DNA of 9,107 bases. Origin: Ardenticatenaceae bacterium (GTDB lineage Bacteria; Chloroflexota; Anaerolineae; Promineifilales; Promineifilaceae). Numbering within the stretch: the first letter of the stretch is position 1; every line of letters begins with the position of its first letter. Positions 1-6,344 of the stretch are shown piece after piece. Under the pieces are notes generated by a model that was not told the DNA's origin, ran no database searches, and saw only the letters and a list, made by a program, of their open reading frames with translations. The translations under genes were made by a program, and so were the position numbers. The stretch is from assembly GCA_020634215.1 (NCBI GenBank), contig JACKCD010000092.1, positions 1-9,107 of the forward strand, given 5' to 3'.

Positions 1-1
1 G

Positions 2-127
2 CTTGAAACGACGCAACTCGATGCGCTTACTGCGCTAGCCAACGAACCTGCAGCCTTTTATCACCGTGCTGGCGACGGGCCAAAACGACCGCCCGCAACA
101 ACCGGCCCAGCCAACCCTAGCGCCTAA
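2..127 (+). CDS. 3' end of an unrecognised ORF, cut by the window edge
   Basis: An open frame enters from the left edge and runs 41 codons to a TAA at 125-127. The visible residues begin LETTQLDALTALANEP and end GPANPSA. The first half could be an amphipathic helix and the second half is Pro/Ala/Thr-rich, like a disordered C-terminal tail. I do not recognise a family. The stop codon lies inside GCCTAAC (122-128), the same heptamer that carries the stop of the ORF ending at 462. That is a feature of integron cassettes, but no partner GTTRRRY box or hairpin is visible here. It could be a chance open frame, since only 126 bases are available. Confidence 0.25.
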   Translation, partial: LETTQLDALTALANEPAAFYHRAGDGPKRPPATTGPANPSA

Positions 128-456
128 CTCCAGTAAGGTCTCCTTGATGGCTGCGGTCGGCGTCCTCGCCGTACCGCTTCTTATTGAGTGCTGTCTTTGC
201 TCCGTCGTTTGGGGCTGAAAAAGCATAGCCTGACACAACTCCGCAAAAGCCACGGTTGGCAAAGTCAAGGTTCTGCAAAAAGCAGCGGTCAAAAATTGCT
301 CCTCACTTTTCGGCAAAAACATCGGTCAAATCCGCAAATTTCGCCCACTTTGCATCATTAAGGAGTAAGTCGGGCGTATTGGCAAAAGTGCAGGTGAAAA
401 GACACGAAGAAGGCGACGAACGATTTCACGGCGTAGGTTTCATGTGCTTGATCGCC
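128..456. other. stretch without a recognisable gene
   Basis: About 330 bases with no recognisable protein on either strand. It is more AT-rich than the genes to the right, particularly 285-400. The open frames here (a 95-codon one on the minus strand and a TTG-started one on the plus strand) have no recognisable motif and no convincing ribosome binding site. No copy of the AACGGCCGTT palindrome occurs, although it is frequent further right. Confidence 0.5.
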
Positions 457-462
457 GCCTAA
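256..462 (+). CDS. doubtful small ORF ending in the attC-like hairpin
   Basis: A 68-codon frame opens with TTG at 256 and ends with TAA at 460-462. The product would be basic (AKSRFCKKQRSK near the start) and ends GVGFMCLIAA. I recognise no domain, signal peptide or membrane segment, and no good Shine-Dalgarno precedes the TTG. Its only point of interest is position: the stop codon is embedded in GCCTAAC, the left outer box of the attC-like hairpin, as is usual for integron cassette ORFs. However, the bulge in that hairpin favours the opposite orientation. Most likely a chance frame. Confidence 0.15.
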   Translation: MAKSRFCKKQRSKIAPHFSAKTSVKSANFAHFASLRSKSGVLAKVQVKRHEEGDERFHGVGFMCLIAA

Positions 463-508
463 CGCTTACATGAGCCGCGCTTTGCGTCGGTTCATGTAAG
501 CGTTAGAC
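457..508. repeat. attC-like imperfect hairpin (possible integron recombination site)
   Basis: Outer boxes are GCCTAAC (457-463) and GTTAGAC (502-508), which fit the RYYYAAC...GTTRRRY pattern of integron attC sites. Arms 459-473 and 492-506 are perfectly complementary over 15 bp. The stem continues through a G:T pair, three GC pairs, a bulged T at 487 and three more GC pairs around a TTT loop (481-483). The bulged base between CCG and CGC resembles the extrahelical base of the L box in known attC sites (for example those behind aadA cassettes), and would orient the site on the minus strand. Against attC: at 52 bp it is short, and the central spacer, usually unpaired, is fully paired. No integrase gene is in the window. 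It could be an ordinary dispersed hairpin repeat. Confidence 0.45.
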
Positions 509-608
509 AAGAAAGTGCAATCTTGGAAATAGGTTAGCGCATTGTTTCGTGCTGGGTATGGGGAAAAACGGCCGTTTTCTCCCCCCACCTCACCACACCA
601 CCCCCTAC

Positions 609-645
609 AAAAAAACCTCCGAGATCTTCGAGACCTCGGAGGTTT
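609..645 (-). terminator. intrinsic terminator of the deaD gene
   Basis: The arms AACCTCCGAG and CTCGGAGGTT are perfectly complementary over 10 bp around a TTCG-containing centre. Read on the minus strand, the hairpin is followed at once by seven T (A-run 609-615). It begins a few bases after the helicase stop codon at 652-654. The plus-strand side has only four T, so any effect in the other direction would be weak. Confidence 0.88.
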
Positions 646-651
646 TGCTCA

Positions 652-2319
652 TTACGCCCGTTCCACCGCAATCGAACGGCGGTGAATTTGGTAGCGGTCG
701 CTCTTTTCCAGCACCTGCGCCACAAACTTCTCCGGCACATCCACCAGCGTCTGCGCCTCCTGAATGCGGATCGCCCCAATCGAACGGCCAGGAATATCGG
801 CATGGTACGCCAGCGTTCCCACCACATCATTTGGCCGCACCCCGTGCACCTTACCCGCGTTCAGCACCAGCCGCACCATTCCCTGCTCATGCGACCGAGA
901 AGAATGCTCAACCACGGGCCGACGGCCGTTATTTTCCCCCCGCCCCGACCGCGCCGAGCCACGCCGCTCACGGCCACGCCGCTCCTCACGCTGTGGCTCC
1001 ACAACCTCGCTCAACGGTTCAATCGGCCGCTGCTTCTCCTCCGCCCGCGCCAGCTTTAGCGCCGCCGCCGCCACGTCGGCCAAATCAAACCCCTCATCCA
1101 CCAGCCGCAACACCATCTCTTTTTCCTGACGGCAGCGCCCACGCCGCAGCCACACCATCATCCGCTCCAGCAGTTGCGCCTCACGAAACGCCTGAATGTC
1201 TTCATCCGTCGGCAAAGCCGCCCGCTCAATTTTTTGCCGAGCGTACTTTTCAATCTTCCGCAGCCGCCACAGCTCCTTGGGGGTAATCAGCGAAACGGCC
1301 GTTCCTTCCTTCCCCGCCCGCCCCGTCCGCCCAATCCGGTGGACATACACCTCCGACTCCAGTGGCAGGTCAAAATTGAACACATGGGAAATGTCGTCAA
1401 TATCCAGCCCCCGCGCCGCCACATCCGTCGCCACCAGCACCGCAATCTGCCCCCGGCGGAACCGGTTCAGCACCTGCTCCCGTGCATCCTGGCTCAAATC
1501 GCCATTTAGCACCTCCGCCATAAAACCACGCGCCGTCAATTCGCTGGCTAACTCGGCCGTTCCCACCCGCGTGCGGGCAAAAATCAGCGCACTTTTAATC
1601 GTTTCCACCTCAAACAGCCGCGTCAACGCCGCCAGCTTGTCCGGCTCATTGACCAAATAATAACGCTGGGCAATTTTAGCAACCGTCAACTCGTTGGGGG
1701 TCACACTCACCACCTGCGGCTGGTGCAAATAATTGTCCGCCAGCTTACGAATTTCCGGCGGCAGCGTCGCCGAAAAAAGAGCGGTCTGCCGGTTGGCCGG
1801 GGTTTGGGCCAAAATCGCCTCAATGTCTTCAATAAACCCCATGCTCAACATCTCATCCGCTTCATCCAGCACCACCGCCTGAAGCTGGCTCAAATCGAGG
1901 GCATTTTGTTTGATGAGGTCAAGCAGCCGGCCGGGAGTCCCCACCACCACATCCACCCCTTTCCGCAGTCGGTTAATTTGCCGACTGTACGGCTGGCCGC
2001 CATAAATGGAAAGAACGCGCACGCCGCAAAAACGGCCGTATTCATACATCGCCCGCGACACCTGCAACGCCAATTCCCGCGTCGGTGCCACCACCAACAG
2101 TTGCACCGTGCGCCCTTCGGGAACAATGGCTTGCAGCAGCGGCAGCGAAAAAGCGGCCGTTTTGCCCGTGCCAGTTTGCGCCTGTCCAATCACATCGTGA
2201 CCAGCCAGCAACAATGGAATAACTTCTGCCTGAATGGGGGTTGGCGCGGCATACCCGCGCTCTTCAACAGCCTGCACCAGCTCTGGGCGCAGACCCAATT
2301 GCGAAAACGTCTTGCTCAT
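652..2319 (-). CDS. deaD: DEAD-box ATP-dependent RNA helicase, DeaD/CsdA type
   Basis: A cytoplasmic ATP-dependent RNA helicase of 555 residues; relatives assist ribosome assembly, mRNA decay and cold adaptation. All core motifs are present in order: Q-motif (Phe5 to Gln30), AQTGTGKT (47-54), PTRELA (79-84), TPGR (128-131), DEAD (152-155), SAT (183-185), LIFART (245-250), ATDVAARGLDI (297-307) and HRIGRTGR (327-334). A basic Arg/Gly-rich linker (about 445-468) leads to a C-terminal RRM-like fold of the DbpA/CsdA type (about 481-551). I start at the ATG at 2317-2319, giving MSKTFSQLGL, because AGGAGT lies four bases upstream; an in-frame ATG 15 codons earlier lacks such a site and would add an odd CVCPRP segment. 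A terminator follows at 609-645. The gene contains three core palindromes, and KTAAF just after the Walker motif is a one-mismatch relative. The family is certain; DeaD rather than another C-terminally extended DEAD protein is likely. Confidence 0.95.
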   Translation of the reverse strand: MSKTFSQLGLRPELVQAVEERGYAAPTPIQAEVIPLLLAGHDVIGQAQTGTGKTAAFSLPLLQAIVPEGRTVQLLVVAPTRELALQVSRAMYEYGRFCGVRVLSIYGGQPYSRQINRLRKGVDVVVGTPGRLLDLIKQNALDLSQLQAVVLDEADEMLSMGFIEDIEAILAQTPANRQTALFSATLPPEIRKLADNYLHQPQVVSVTPNELTVAKIAQRYYLVNEPDKLAALTRLFEVETIKSALIFARTRVGTAELASELTARGFMAEVLNGDLSQDAREQVLNRFRRGQIAVLVATDVAARGLDIDDISHVFNFDLPLESEVYVHRIGRTGRAGKEGTAVSLITPKELWRLRKIEKYARQKIERAALPTDEDIQAFREAQLLERMMVWLRRGRCRQEKEMVLRLVDEGFDLADVAAAALKLARAEEKQRPIEPLSEVVEPQREERRGRERRGSARSGRGENNGRRPVVEHSSRSHEQGMVRLVLNAGKVHGVRPNDVVGTLAYHADIPGRSIGAIRIQEAQTLVDVPEKFVAQVLEKSDRYQIHRRSIAVERA

Positions 2320-2546
2320 GATACTCCTAAAATAATGGGGACGCGGACAAACACAGACGAACACGGATAAATGCTCGTAACTGGTTATTCAGCATGTTGC
2401 CCTGATCAAAAAATCAGGTGCATCCGGTCAATCAGCGTCCAAATTTGACAAATCAGCGTAGGCAGTGCCTTTGCAGGCTTACCGCCCTGTCCCTGCGAAC
2501 AGCCGACTCGTCATCCCAACTATGGAGCCATGCTGTTGCAAAACGC
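2320..2546 (-). other. deaD upstream leader region
   Basis: A 227-base spacer between the RNA-binding-protein terminator and deaD. It holds the deaD ribosome binding site (AGGAGT, plus-strand ACTCCT at 2323-2328), the period-10 repeat at 2337-2374 and a small perfect hairpin, CCTGAT/ATCAGG with a 6-base loop (2401-2418). It also holds two degenerate direct copies of CAATCAGCGT / AAATCAGCGT (about 2439-2458). I could not pick a deaD promoter with confidence: TTGTCA at about 2449-2454 on the minus strand is a fair -35, but no good -10 follows it. Confidence 0.5.
2337..2374 (-). repeat. degenerate 10-bp tandem repeat in the deaD leader
   Basis: Three adjoining decamers on the plus strand, GGACAAACAC (2345-2354), AGACGAACAC (2355-2364) and GGATAAATGC (2365-2374), preceded by GGGGACGC. 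On the minus strand it reads as TTATCCGTGTTCGTCTG and onwards. From memory this resembles a short dispersed sequence seen in intergenic regions of several environmental phyla; that part is recollection and not checked. It lies immediately upstream of the deaD ribosome binding site and would be in the mRNA leader if transcription starts further up. Confidence 0.55.
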
Positions 2547-2587
2547 AAAAAAACGGCCGTTTCAGGCACTTGCCCAAAACGGCCGTT
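2547..2587 (-). terminator. intrinsic terminator built from two AACGGCCGTT palindromes
   Basis: Palindrome copies at 2552-2561 and 2578-2587 flank GGCA-CT-TGCC, so the whole element folds into one stem of about 17 bp with two mismatches and a 2-4 base loop. On the minus strand it is followed directly by seven T (A-run 2547-2553). It starts about 29 bases after the stop of the RNA-binding-protein gene, so it should end that transcript and separate it from deaD. Confidence 0.85.
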
Positions 2588-2615
2588 CCTAACTAACTAA
2601 ACTTGACCTAAAAAC

Positions 2616-3125
2616 TTAATCGTCCCACTCGTCACGACCGCCGCGATAGCCACCGCCACCGCCACTGCGTTGACCGCCGCCACCACTGCGCTGACCACCG
2701 CCGCCACCACCGCCGCGATAGCCACCGCCACCGCCGCCGCCGGAACGACCGCCGCCACCACCGCTGCCGCCGCCGCCGCGATAGCCACCGCCACCGCCGC
2801 CGCCGGAACGACCGCCGCCACCGCTACGGAAACCACCGCCGCCGCCACCGGAACGACCACCGCCGCCACCACCAGCGTTATCACGCGGACGGGCTTCATT
2901 CACGCGCAAATCGCGCCCGCCATAATCTGCACCATCTAAAGCAGAAATTGCTGCATCTGCATCAGATGATCCCATCTCGACGAAGCAGAAACCACGAAAA
3001 CGGCCGGAATCCCGGTCATTAATCATAGCTACTGATTCGACTTCCCCATACGCTTCGAACAGATCACGAATCTGATCTTCGGTCGCCGTGAACGGCAAAT
3101 TTCCCACATAAATTTTCTTTGACAA
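2616..3125 (-). CDS. RRM-domain RNA-binding protein with glycine-rich tail
   Basis: A small RNA-binding protein of the type called Rbp in cyanobacteria, often cold-inducible; it binds single-stranded RNA in the cytoplasm. From the chosen start the product is 169 residues. The RRM spans about 3-80, with RNP2 as IYVGNLPF and RNP1 as RFRGFCFVEM, and ends at NEARPRD. The rest is almost only Gly with Arg, Ser, Tyr, Phe and Gln (RGG/YRGG-like), closing with acidic DEWDD. I chose the TTG at 3123-3125 because it gives MSKKIYVGNLPF, the usual family N-terminus. An ATG at 3198-3200 would add 25 residues unlike the family and has no ribosome binding site. A promoter lies at 3214-3242 and a terminator at 2547-2587, so the gene is probably monocistronic. 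The family is sure; the start is uncertain. Confidence 0.9.
   Translation of the reverse strand: MSKKIYVGNLPFTATEDQIRDLFEAYGEVESVAMINDRDSGRFRGFCFVEMGSSDADAAISALDGADYGGRDLRVNEARPRDNAGGGGGGRSGGGGGGFRSGGGGRSGGGGGGGYRGGGGSGGGGGRSGGGGGGGYRGGGGGGGQRSGGGGQRSGGGGGYRGGRDEWDD
2711..2825 (-). repeat. direct repeat, 63-bp period, in the glycine-rich coding part
   Basis: Plus-strand copies at about 2711-2765 and 2774-2825 are identical except for one missing ACC triplet. A third, shorter match begins at about 2641 (GATAGCCACC at 2645, 2717 and 2780). The repeats encode the Gly/Arg/Tyr tail in frame, and the length difference is a whole codon. Such a tract can expand or shrink by slippage, so the tail length may vary between strains or be mis-assembled. 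Confidence 0.8.
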
Positions 3126-3127
3126 AT

Positions 3128-3166
3128 CTACACTCGTTCCACAAAAATGATAAACAACCAGTTCAT
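3128..3166 (-). CDS. possible 12-residue upstream ORF in the rbp leader
   Basis: ATG at 3164-3166 opens MNWLFIIFVERV and stops with TAG at 3128-3130, two bases before the proposed TTG start of the RNA-binding protein. A purine-rich AAGAGGAA precedes the ATG but is closer than usual. Ending so near the next start would allow translational coupling. It is equally possible that this is chance and that the real start lies at 3200. Confidence 0.25.
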   Translation of the reverse strand: MNWLFIIFVERV

Positions 3167-3213
3167 GTTCCTCTTGTGCCGGGAACAAACTGGCATACAT
3201 TAAGCTACATAGA

Positions 3214-3242
3214 ACAATACACGTTTTCGCGCAAAATGTCGA
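3214..3242 (-). promoter_or_regulatory. sigma-70-type promoter of the RNA-binding-protein gene
   Basis: On the minus strand, TCGACA (plus 3237-3242; five of six matches to the -35 consensus) is followed after exactly 17 bases by TATTGT (plus 3214-3219; four of six). Initiation would fall near 3207. That gives a leader of about 80 bases if translation starts at 3125, or about 7 bases if it starts at 3200. Confidence 0.5.
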
Positions 3243-3343
3243 GAATTTCGACCAACAATTTTTGCAAAATAGGAATTTTGTCAGGGATAAGCGTGGCCAA
3301 AAGGTGTTTTACCCCTTGTGTTTCGCCCCTTTTGGCAGAGTAC

Positions 3344-3352
3344 TGGTAAAAT
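3344..3352 (+). promoter_or_regulatory. extended -10 promoter of the M23 lipoprotein gene
   Basis: TGGTAAAAT gives the extended TG motif plus TAAAAT. There is no good -35 at the usual distance, which extended -10 promoters can tolerate. The GTG start codon begins seven bases after the -10 hexamer, where transcription itself should begin, and no Shine-Dalgarno is present. This suggests a leaderless mRNA. Confidence 0.45.
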
Positions 3353-3359
3353 ACACCTT

Positions 3360-5141
3360 GTGAAACCATATCTTGTCGTTTTGTCTGTCCTTTTTTTTCT
3401 GGCTGGCTGCCGCATCCAGTCTGGGGAAACAATCGTAGAAACACCAACGGCCGTTCCTGCCGCCACCACCCTTTCACCCACCGCCACCACCACCCTCACC
3501 GCCACGCCAACGGCCACACCCACCCCCACGCCAACCCTCACCCCCACACCCACTCCCACCGCAACGGCCGTTCCTCTCACCCTCACCGGCGACCCCCGCG
3601 CTGCGCTGCTGCAAGAGCCAGTTCCCAGCGGCAATGCGCCTTGCGGCGTGGTAGATACGCTCGATTTCCCTTTGCAACCGCCCGAAGGCGAGGGCGTGCG
3701 CGGCGGGCAAGATTTTGGCGTGTTCCGCGACCGCTATGGCAAATTCCATGCGGGCGAAGATTGGGGGTTTCGCGGCATAAACGGCCGTTCCGCCTTTGGC
3801 ACCCCCGTCTACGCCATCGGCCACGGCTTTGTCACCTATGCCGAGCCAGAAGGGTGGAACCGCGACAAAGGGGTCATCATCGTTCGCCACACCTTTGCCG
3901 ACGGTCATAGTTTCCTTTCCTTCTATGGACACCTCGACCCGCCCAGCTTTTTGATTCAGGCGGGCGACTGCGTGCAGCGCGGGCAGCAGCTTGCCAACAT
4001 CGGCAAACCGCGCACCTCGCCCCATCTCCATTTTGAAATTCGGGCGCATTTGGCCTTTGCCCCTGGCCCCGGCTATTGGGCTGAAGACCCCACCACGGTG
4101 GGCTGGCTACCGCCCTCGGCCACCATTTGGCAGGAACGCATGGCGGCACAGCCGGGGGTGGCTTGGCAACGGCCGTTTACCAACCCCGCCCTCCACCCCA
4201 TCGGCCAGCTTGCCCCCGACACCCTGCTGCTGCACGAAGAGGGGCAACTGCTCACGCTCAACGTGACCAGCGGTGACTGGCAACCCCTGCCCCTCGCCGC
4301 CGATGGCGTGAGTGCGGCGCAACTGAGCAGCAACGGCCGTTTGCTCTACACCGCCACCAGCAACACCCTCACCGCCACCAGCACCGCCGACTGGCTGCCG
4401 CAGTGGGAAGCAGACACCGGGCAGCGCGGCACGCCCCAACTACTGCCCCTGCCCGGCGGCGGCGTGGTGGTTGTCACTGCTACCCAACTGGCGGCGTTTG
4501 CTGAAGCGGGGCAGGCATTGTGGCGCATGAAGTTGGACAAACGGCCGTTAAGCCACACCCAAACCTCCACCTCCACCCTCCTCTCTACCACCGATGCCGT
4601 TTGGCAGCTCACCACCGCTGCGCCGCAACGGTGGCTCGATCAAGGCGGGGAACTAATTCAATCGGGCGACCAACTATGGCTATACGATGAGGATGGGGTG
4701 TGGCGGGTCGTGGAAGAAACGGCCGTTCTGGCTCTCCCGCTGCCGCGCCACCAAGCCAGCCAAACCGCCCTCACCCCCCTGCCCAACGGCGGCCTGCTGC
4801 TCGCCCACGCCGATGCCGCCGACCGCCGCCTCATCTGGTTTAACCACGACGGAACCCGCCGCTGGGATCGCTCCTTTGCCGCCCTGGGGCGCGGCACGCC
4901 GTTCTTGCTCACCCTGGCCGACCAGCCCTATTTGCTCTATCAAACCACCAATGGCAGCAGTGCCACCCTCAACCTCTACGCCATCAACCCCGACGATGCC
5001 ACCCTAACCCACCTGTTCAGCGGCGGCACCCGCACCAGCCTGCCGCACGACAGTTGGGCAATGGCGTTGTCAGAGCAGCTATTGCTCCATATTGGCGGCG
5101 GCTCTTTGGTCGCCTTTTTTCCAGTAATCGGTAATCAGTGA
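3360..5141 (+). CDS. lipoprotein with M23 (LytM-type) metallopeptidase domain and C-terminal propeller-like region
   Basis: A cell-surface lipoprotein of 593 residues, likely a zinc endopeptidase acting on peptidoglycan or matrix peptides. The GTG at 3360 gives MKPYLVVLSVLFFLAGC, a textbook type II signal peptide with lipobox LAGC and Cys17 as the lipidated residue; an upstream GTG at 3318 would spoil it. A Thr/Pro linker (about 28-72) spaces the enzyme from the membrane. The M23 domain (about 115-232) has HAGED (His130, Asp134), FYGHLD (His191) and HLHFEI (His222, His224), matching the family's zinc and catalytic residues. Residues 265-590 consist of short beta-rich segments with Trp and Gly (LWRMKL, LIWFNHDGTRRW) resembling a PQQ/WD-type propeller; that part is inferred. 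Seven AACGGCCGTT copies lie inside. The last codons and the stop lie in the 5123-5210 repeat. Divergent from the RNA-binding-protein gene, with no obvious functional link. Confidence 0.93.
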   Translation: MKPYLVVLSVLFFLAGCRIQSGETIVETPTAVPAATTLSPTATTTLTATPTATPTPTPTLTPTPTPTATAVPLTLTGDPRAALLQEPVPSGNAPCGVVDTLDFPLQPPEGEGVRGGQDFGVFRDRYGKFHAGEDWGFRGINGRSAFGTPVYAIGHGFVTYAEPEGWNRDKGVIIVRHTFADGHSFLSFYGHLDPPSFLIQAGDCVQRGQQLANIGKPRTSPHLHFEIRAHLAFAPGPGYWAEDPTTVGWLPPSATIWQERMAAQPGVAWQRPFTNPALHPIGQLAPDTLLLHEEGQLLTLNVTSGDWQPLPLAADGVSAAQLSSNGRLLYTATSNTLTATSTADWLPQWEADTGQRGTPQLLPLPGGGVVVVTATQLAAFAEAGQALWRMKLDKRPLSHTQTSTSTLLSTTDAVWQLTTAAPQRWLDQGGELIQSGDQLWLYDEDGVWRVVEETAVLALPLPRHQASQTALTPLPNGGLLLAHADAADRRLIWFNHDGTRRWDRSFAALGRGTPFLLTLADQPYLLYQTTNGSSATLNLYAINPDDATLTHLFSGGTRTSLPHDSWAMALSEQLLLHIGGGSLVAFFPVIGNQ

Positions 5142-5210
5142 CCAGTAATCAGTGACTAGGAATTAGTCGTCAGTTAACCAACTGAATACCGATTACCGAT
5201 TACTGATTAC
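5123..5210. repeat. GATTAC-type inverted repeat cluster
   Basis: AGTAATCGGTAATC (5123-5136) is the perfect complement of GATTACCGATTACT (5191-5204), with further units AGTAATCAGT (5144-5153) and ACTGATTAC (5202-5210). A small inner hairpin CAGTT-AACC-AACTG lies at 5171-5184. The element starts within the peptidase gene and provides its final codons (VIGNQ) and TGA stop. It may act as a transcript-end structure, but no T-run follows on the plus strand. The units are degenerate copies of one theme, AATCNGTAATC. Confidence 0.8.
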
Positions 5211-5220
5211 TTCTAAAAAT

Positions 5221-6237
5221 ATGACTCAACCAACTCAACCAATCCGGCTCAACTCTAACGAAAACCCAATGGGGCCTTCACCACTGGCGATGCAAAGCGT
5301 CACCCAAGTTCTCAGCCAGGTCAACACCTACCCTTACCCAGAAATGCTGGTGCAGCTTCGAGAGGTGATTGCCGCCACCTGGGCAACCGCATTACCCCTG
5401 ACCACATTGTGTTGGGCAGCGGCAGCGTGGGGGTGATGAACCTTGTAGCCCAGCTTTACCTCGACACGCTGGAGGCGGAATGTCGGTGATGCCGCCGGTC
5501 TTCCCTTTTCCTCAACTACCGCCAAACCCATCAGCGCAGCGTTGGTCAAAGTTCCGCTCCAGTCGGAGCGGTTTCGGGCGATTTAACGGCCGTTCTGGCC
5601 GCCATCACCCCCCAACACCCGCATCGTTCACCTGCAACCCCAACAACCCCACTGGCTCCTCAGCATCACCGCCCACGAGCTGGCTGGCTTTATGGCGCAG
5701 GTTCCCGACCACGCCCCTCGTCGTCCACGACCAGGCGTACCACCATTCGTGGATGCCCCTGACTTCCGGACTCGCTGGCTCACGTTCTGGAAAACAAGCA
5801 TTCCTGATTCCACAGCTTTCCAGTGTCAGGCTGGCGGGATGTGGGCTACGCCATCGCTCGCCCCGACATCATCACCACCCGAAGCCATCGCCCCTCCCTC
5901 CCAACTCTCAACAAGCTCAACCTGACGGCCGGTCTCTCAATGCCCTAAACGACCACGGCCATATCCAACGCTCCATCGCCATCAACGTGGCTTAAGCGGC
6001 TCACCGAACAGTTAGAGTACTTTGACTGCCGCGTGGCCGACGCCAGCTTTTATGATCTCCAAGCCGCCATGCCCGCTGCCACCATCATCAAACGTGGTGG
6101 CGTTGGAAGCAGCCGGGGTGCTGCATGCCCTGCCTTCTTCTCACCCGACCACGTTCGCGTCAGCATCGGCAACCCCGCGCAAAACCAGCCATCACCTCGA
6201 TCACCGCCTCAGCCGCATCCTGGCCGAGGGTGTTTAA
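5221..6237 (+). pseudogene. hisC: histidinol-phosphate aminotransferase-like gene, heavily frameshifted
   Basis: A PLP-dependent fold-type I aminotransferase; HisC makes histidinol phosphate in histidine synthesis, and relatives act on aromatic amino acids. Family segments appear in order but in alternating frames: RLNSNENPMGPSP and YPYPEMLVQLREV (frame of 5221), ITPDHIVLGSGSVGVMNLVAQLY (after a lost G near 5382), LTAVLAAITPQ, CNPNNPTGS (5633 on), ITAHELAGFMAQVPDH, PLVVHDQAYHH, FVDAPDF, GYAIARPDIITT, ALNDHGHIQRSIAINVA, RLTEQLEYFDCRV, SPDHVRVSIG and RILAEGV with TAA at 6235-6237. About 15 switches fall in 1 kb. The total length fits about 339 residues, close to the family norm. The Ser-Lys segment carrying the PLP lysine cannot be recovered near 5815-5840. 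There is no Shine-Dalgarno before the ATG. As written it cannot make an enzyme; sequencing error is as likely as true decay. HisC versus a paralogue is not settled. Confidence 0.8.
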
Positions 6238-6266
6238 AGAATAGGACGCAGGATTGACCTGATCGA

Positions 6267-6282
6267 CCTGATTGTTATCAGG
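6267..6282. repeat. small hairpin CCTGAT-TGTT-ATCAGG
   Basis: A perfect 6-bp stem with a 4-base loop in the spacer between the aminotransferase and decarboxylase remnants. It is preceded by two direct copies of GACCTGAT (6257-6264, 6265-6272). The same stem sequence, CCTGAT/ATCAGG, occurs in the deaD leader at 2401-2418. No T-run follows, so it is not a standard terminator. Confidence 0.45.
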
Positions 6283-6344
6283 AAAATACAGCCAATAACC
6301 GCTTCGCGTACAGGTAAATCGCGTCCCATTTCAAGGAGAAACAG

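Noticed and set aside
122..250. Second attC-like site at GCCTAAC (122-128)
   Set aside because: No GTTRRRY partner within range and no complementary arms; only one outer box is present.
35..322. 95-codon minus-strand open frame
   Set aside because: No family motif, no good ribosome binding site, and it overlaps the plus-strand frame ending at 127; open frames of this length arise by chance in GC-rich DNA.
549..1286. 245-codon plus-strand open frame, Pro/Ala-rich
   Set aside because: It is antisense to the deaD C-terminus, and its composition is the mirror of Arg/Gly-rich coding sequence.
2670..2939. Thr/Ala-repeat protein on the plus strand
   Set aside because: Shadow of the glycine-rich repeat of the RNA-binding-protein gene on the other strand.
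5123..5210. CRISPR-like array
   Set aside because: Units are about 10-14 bases, inverted and almost contiguous, without regular unique spacers.
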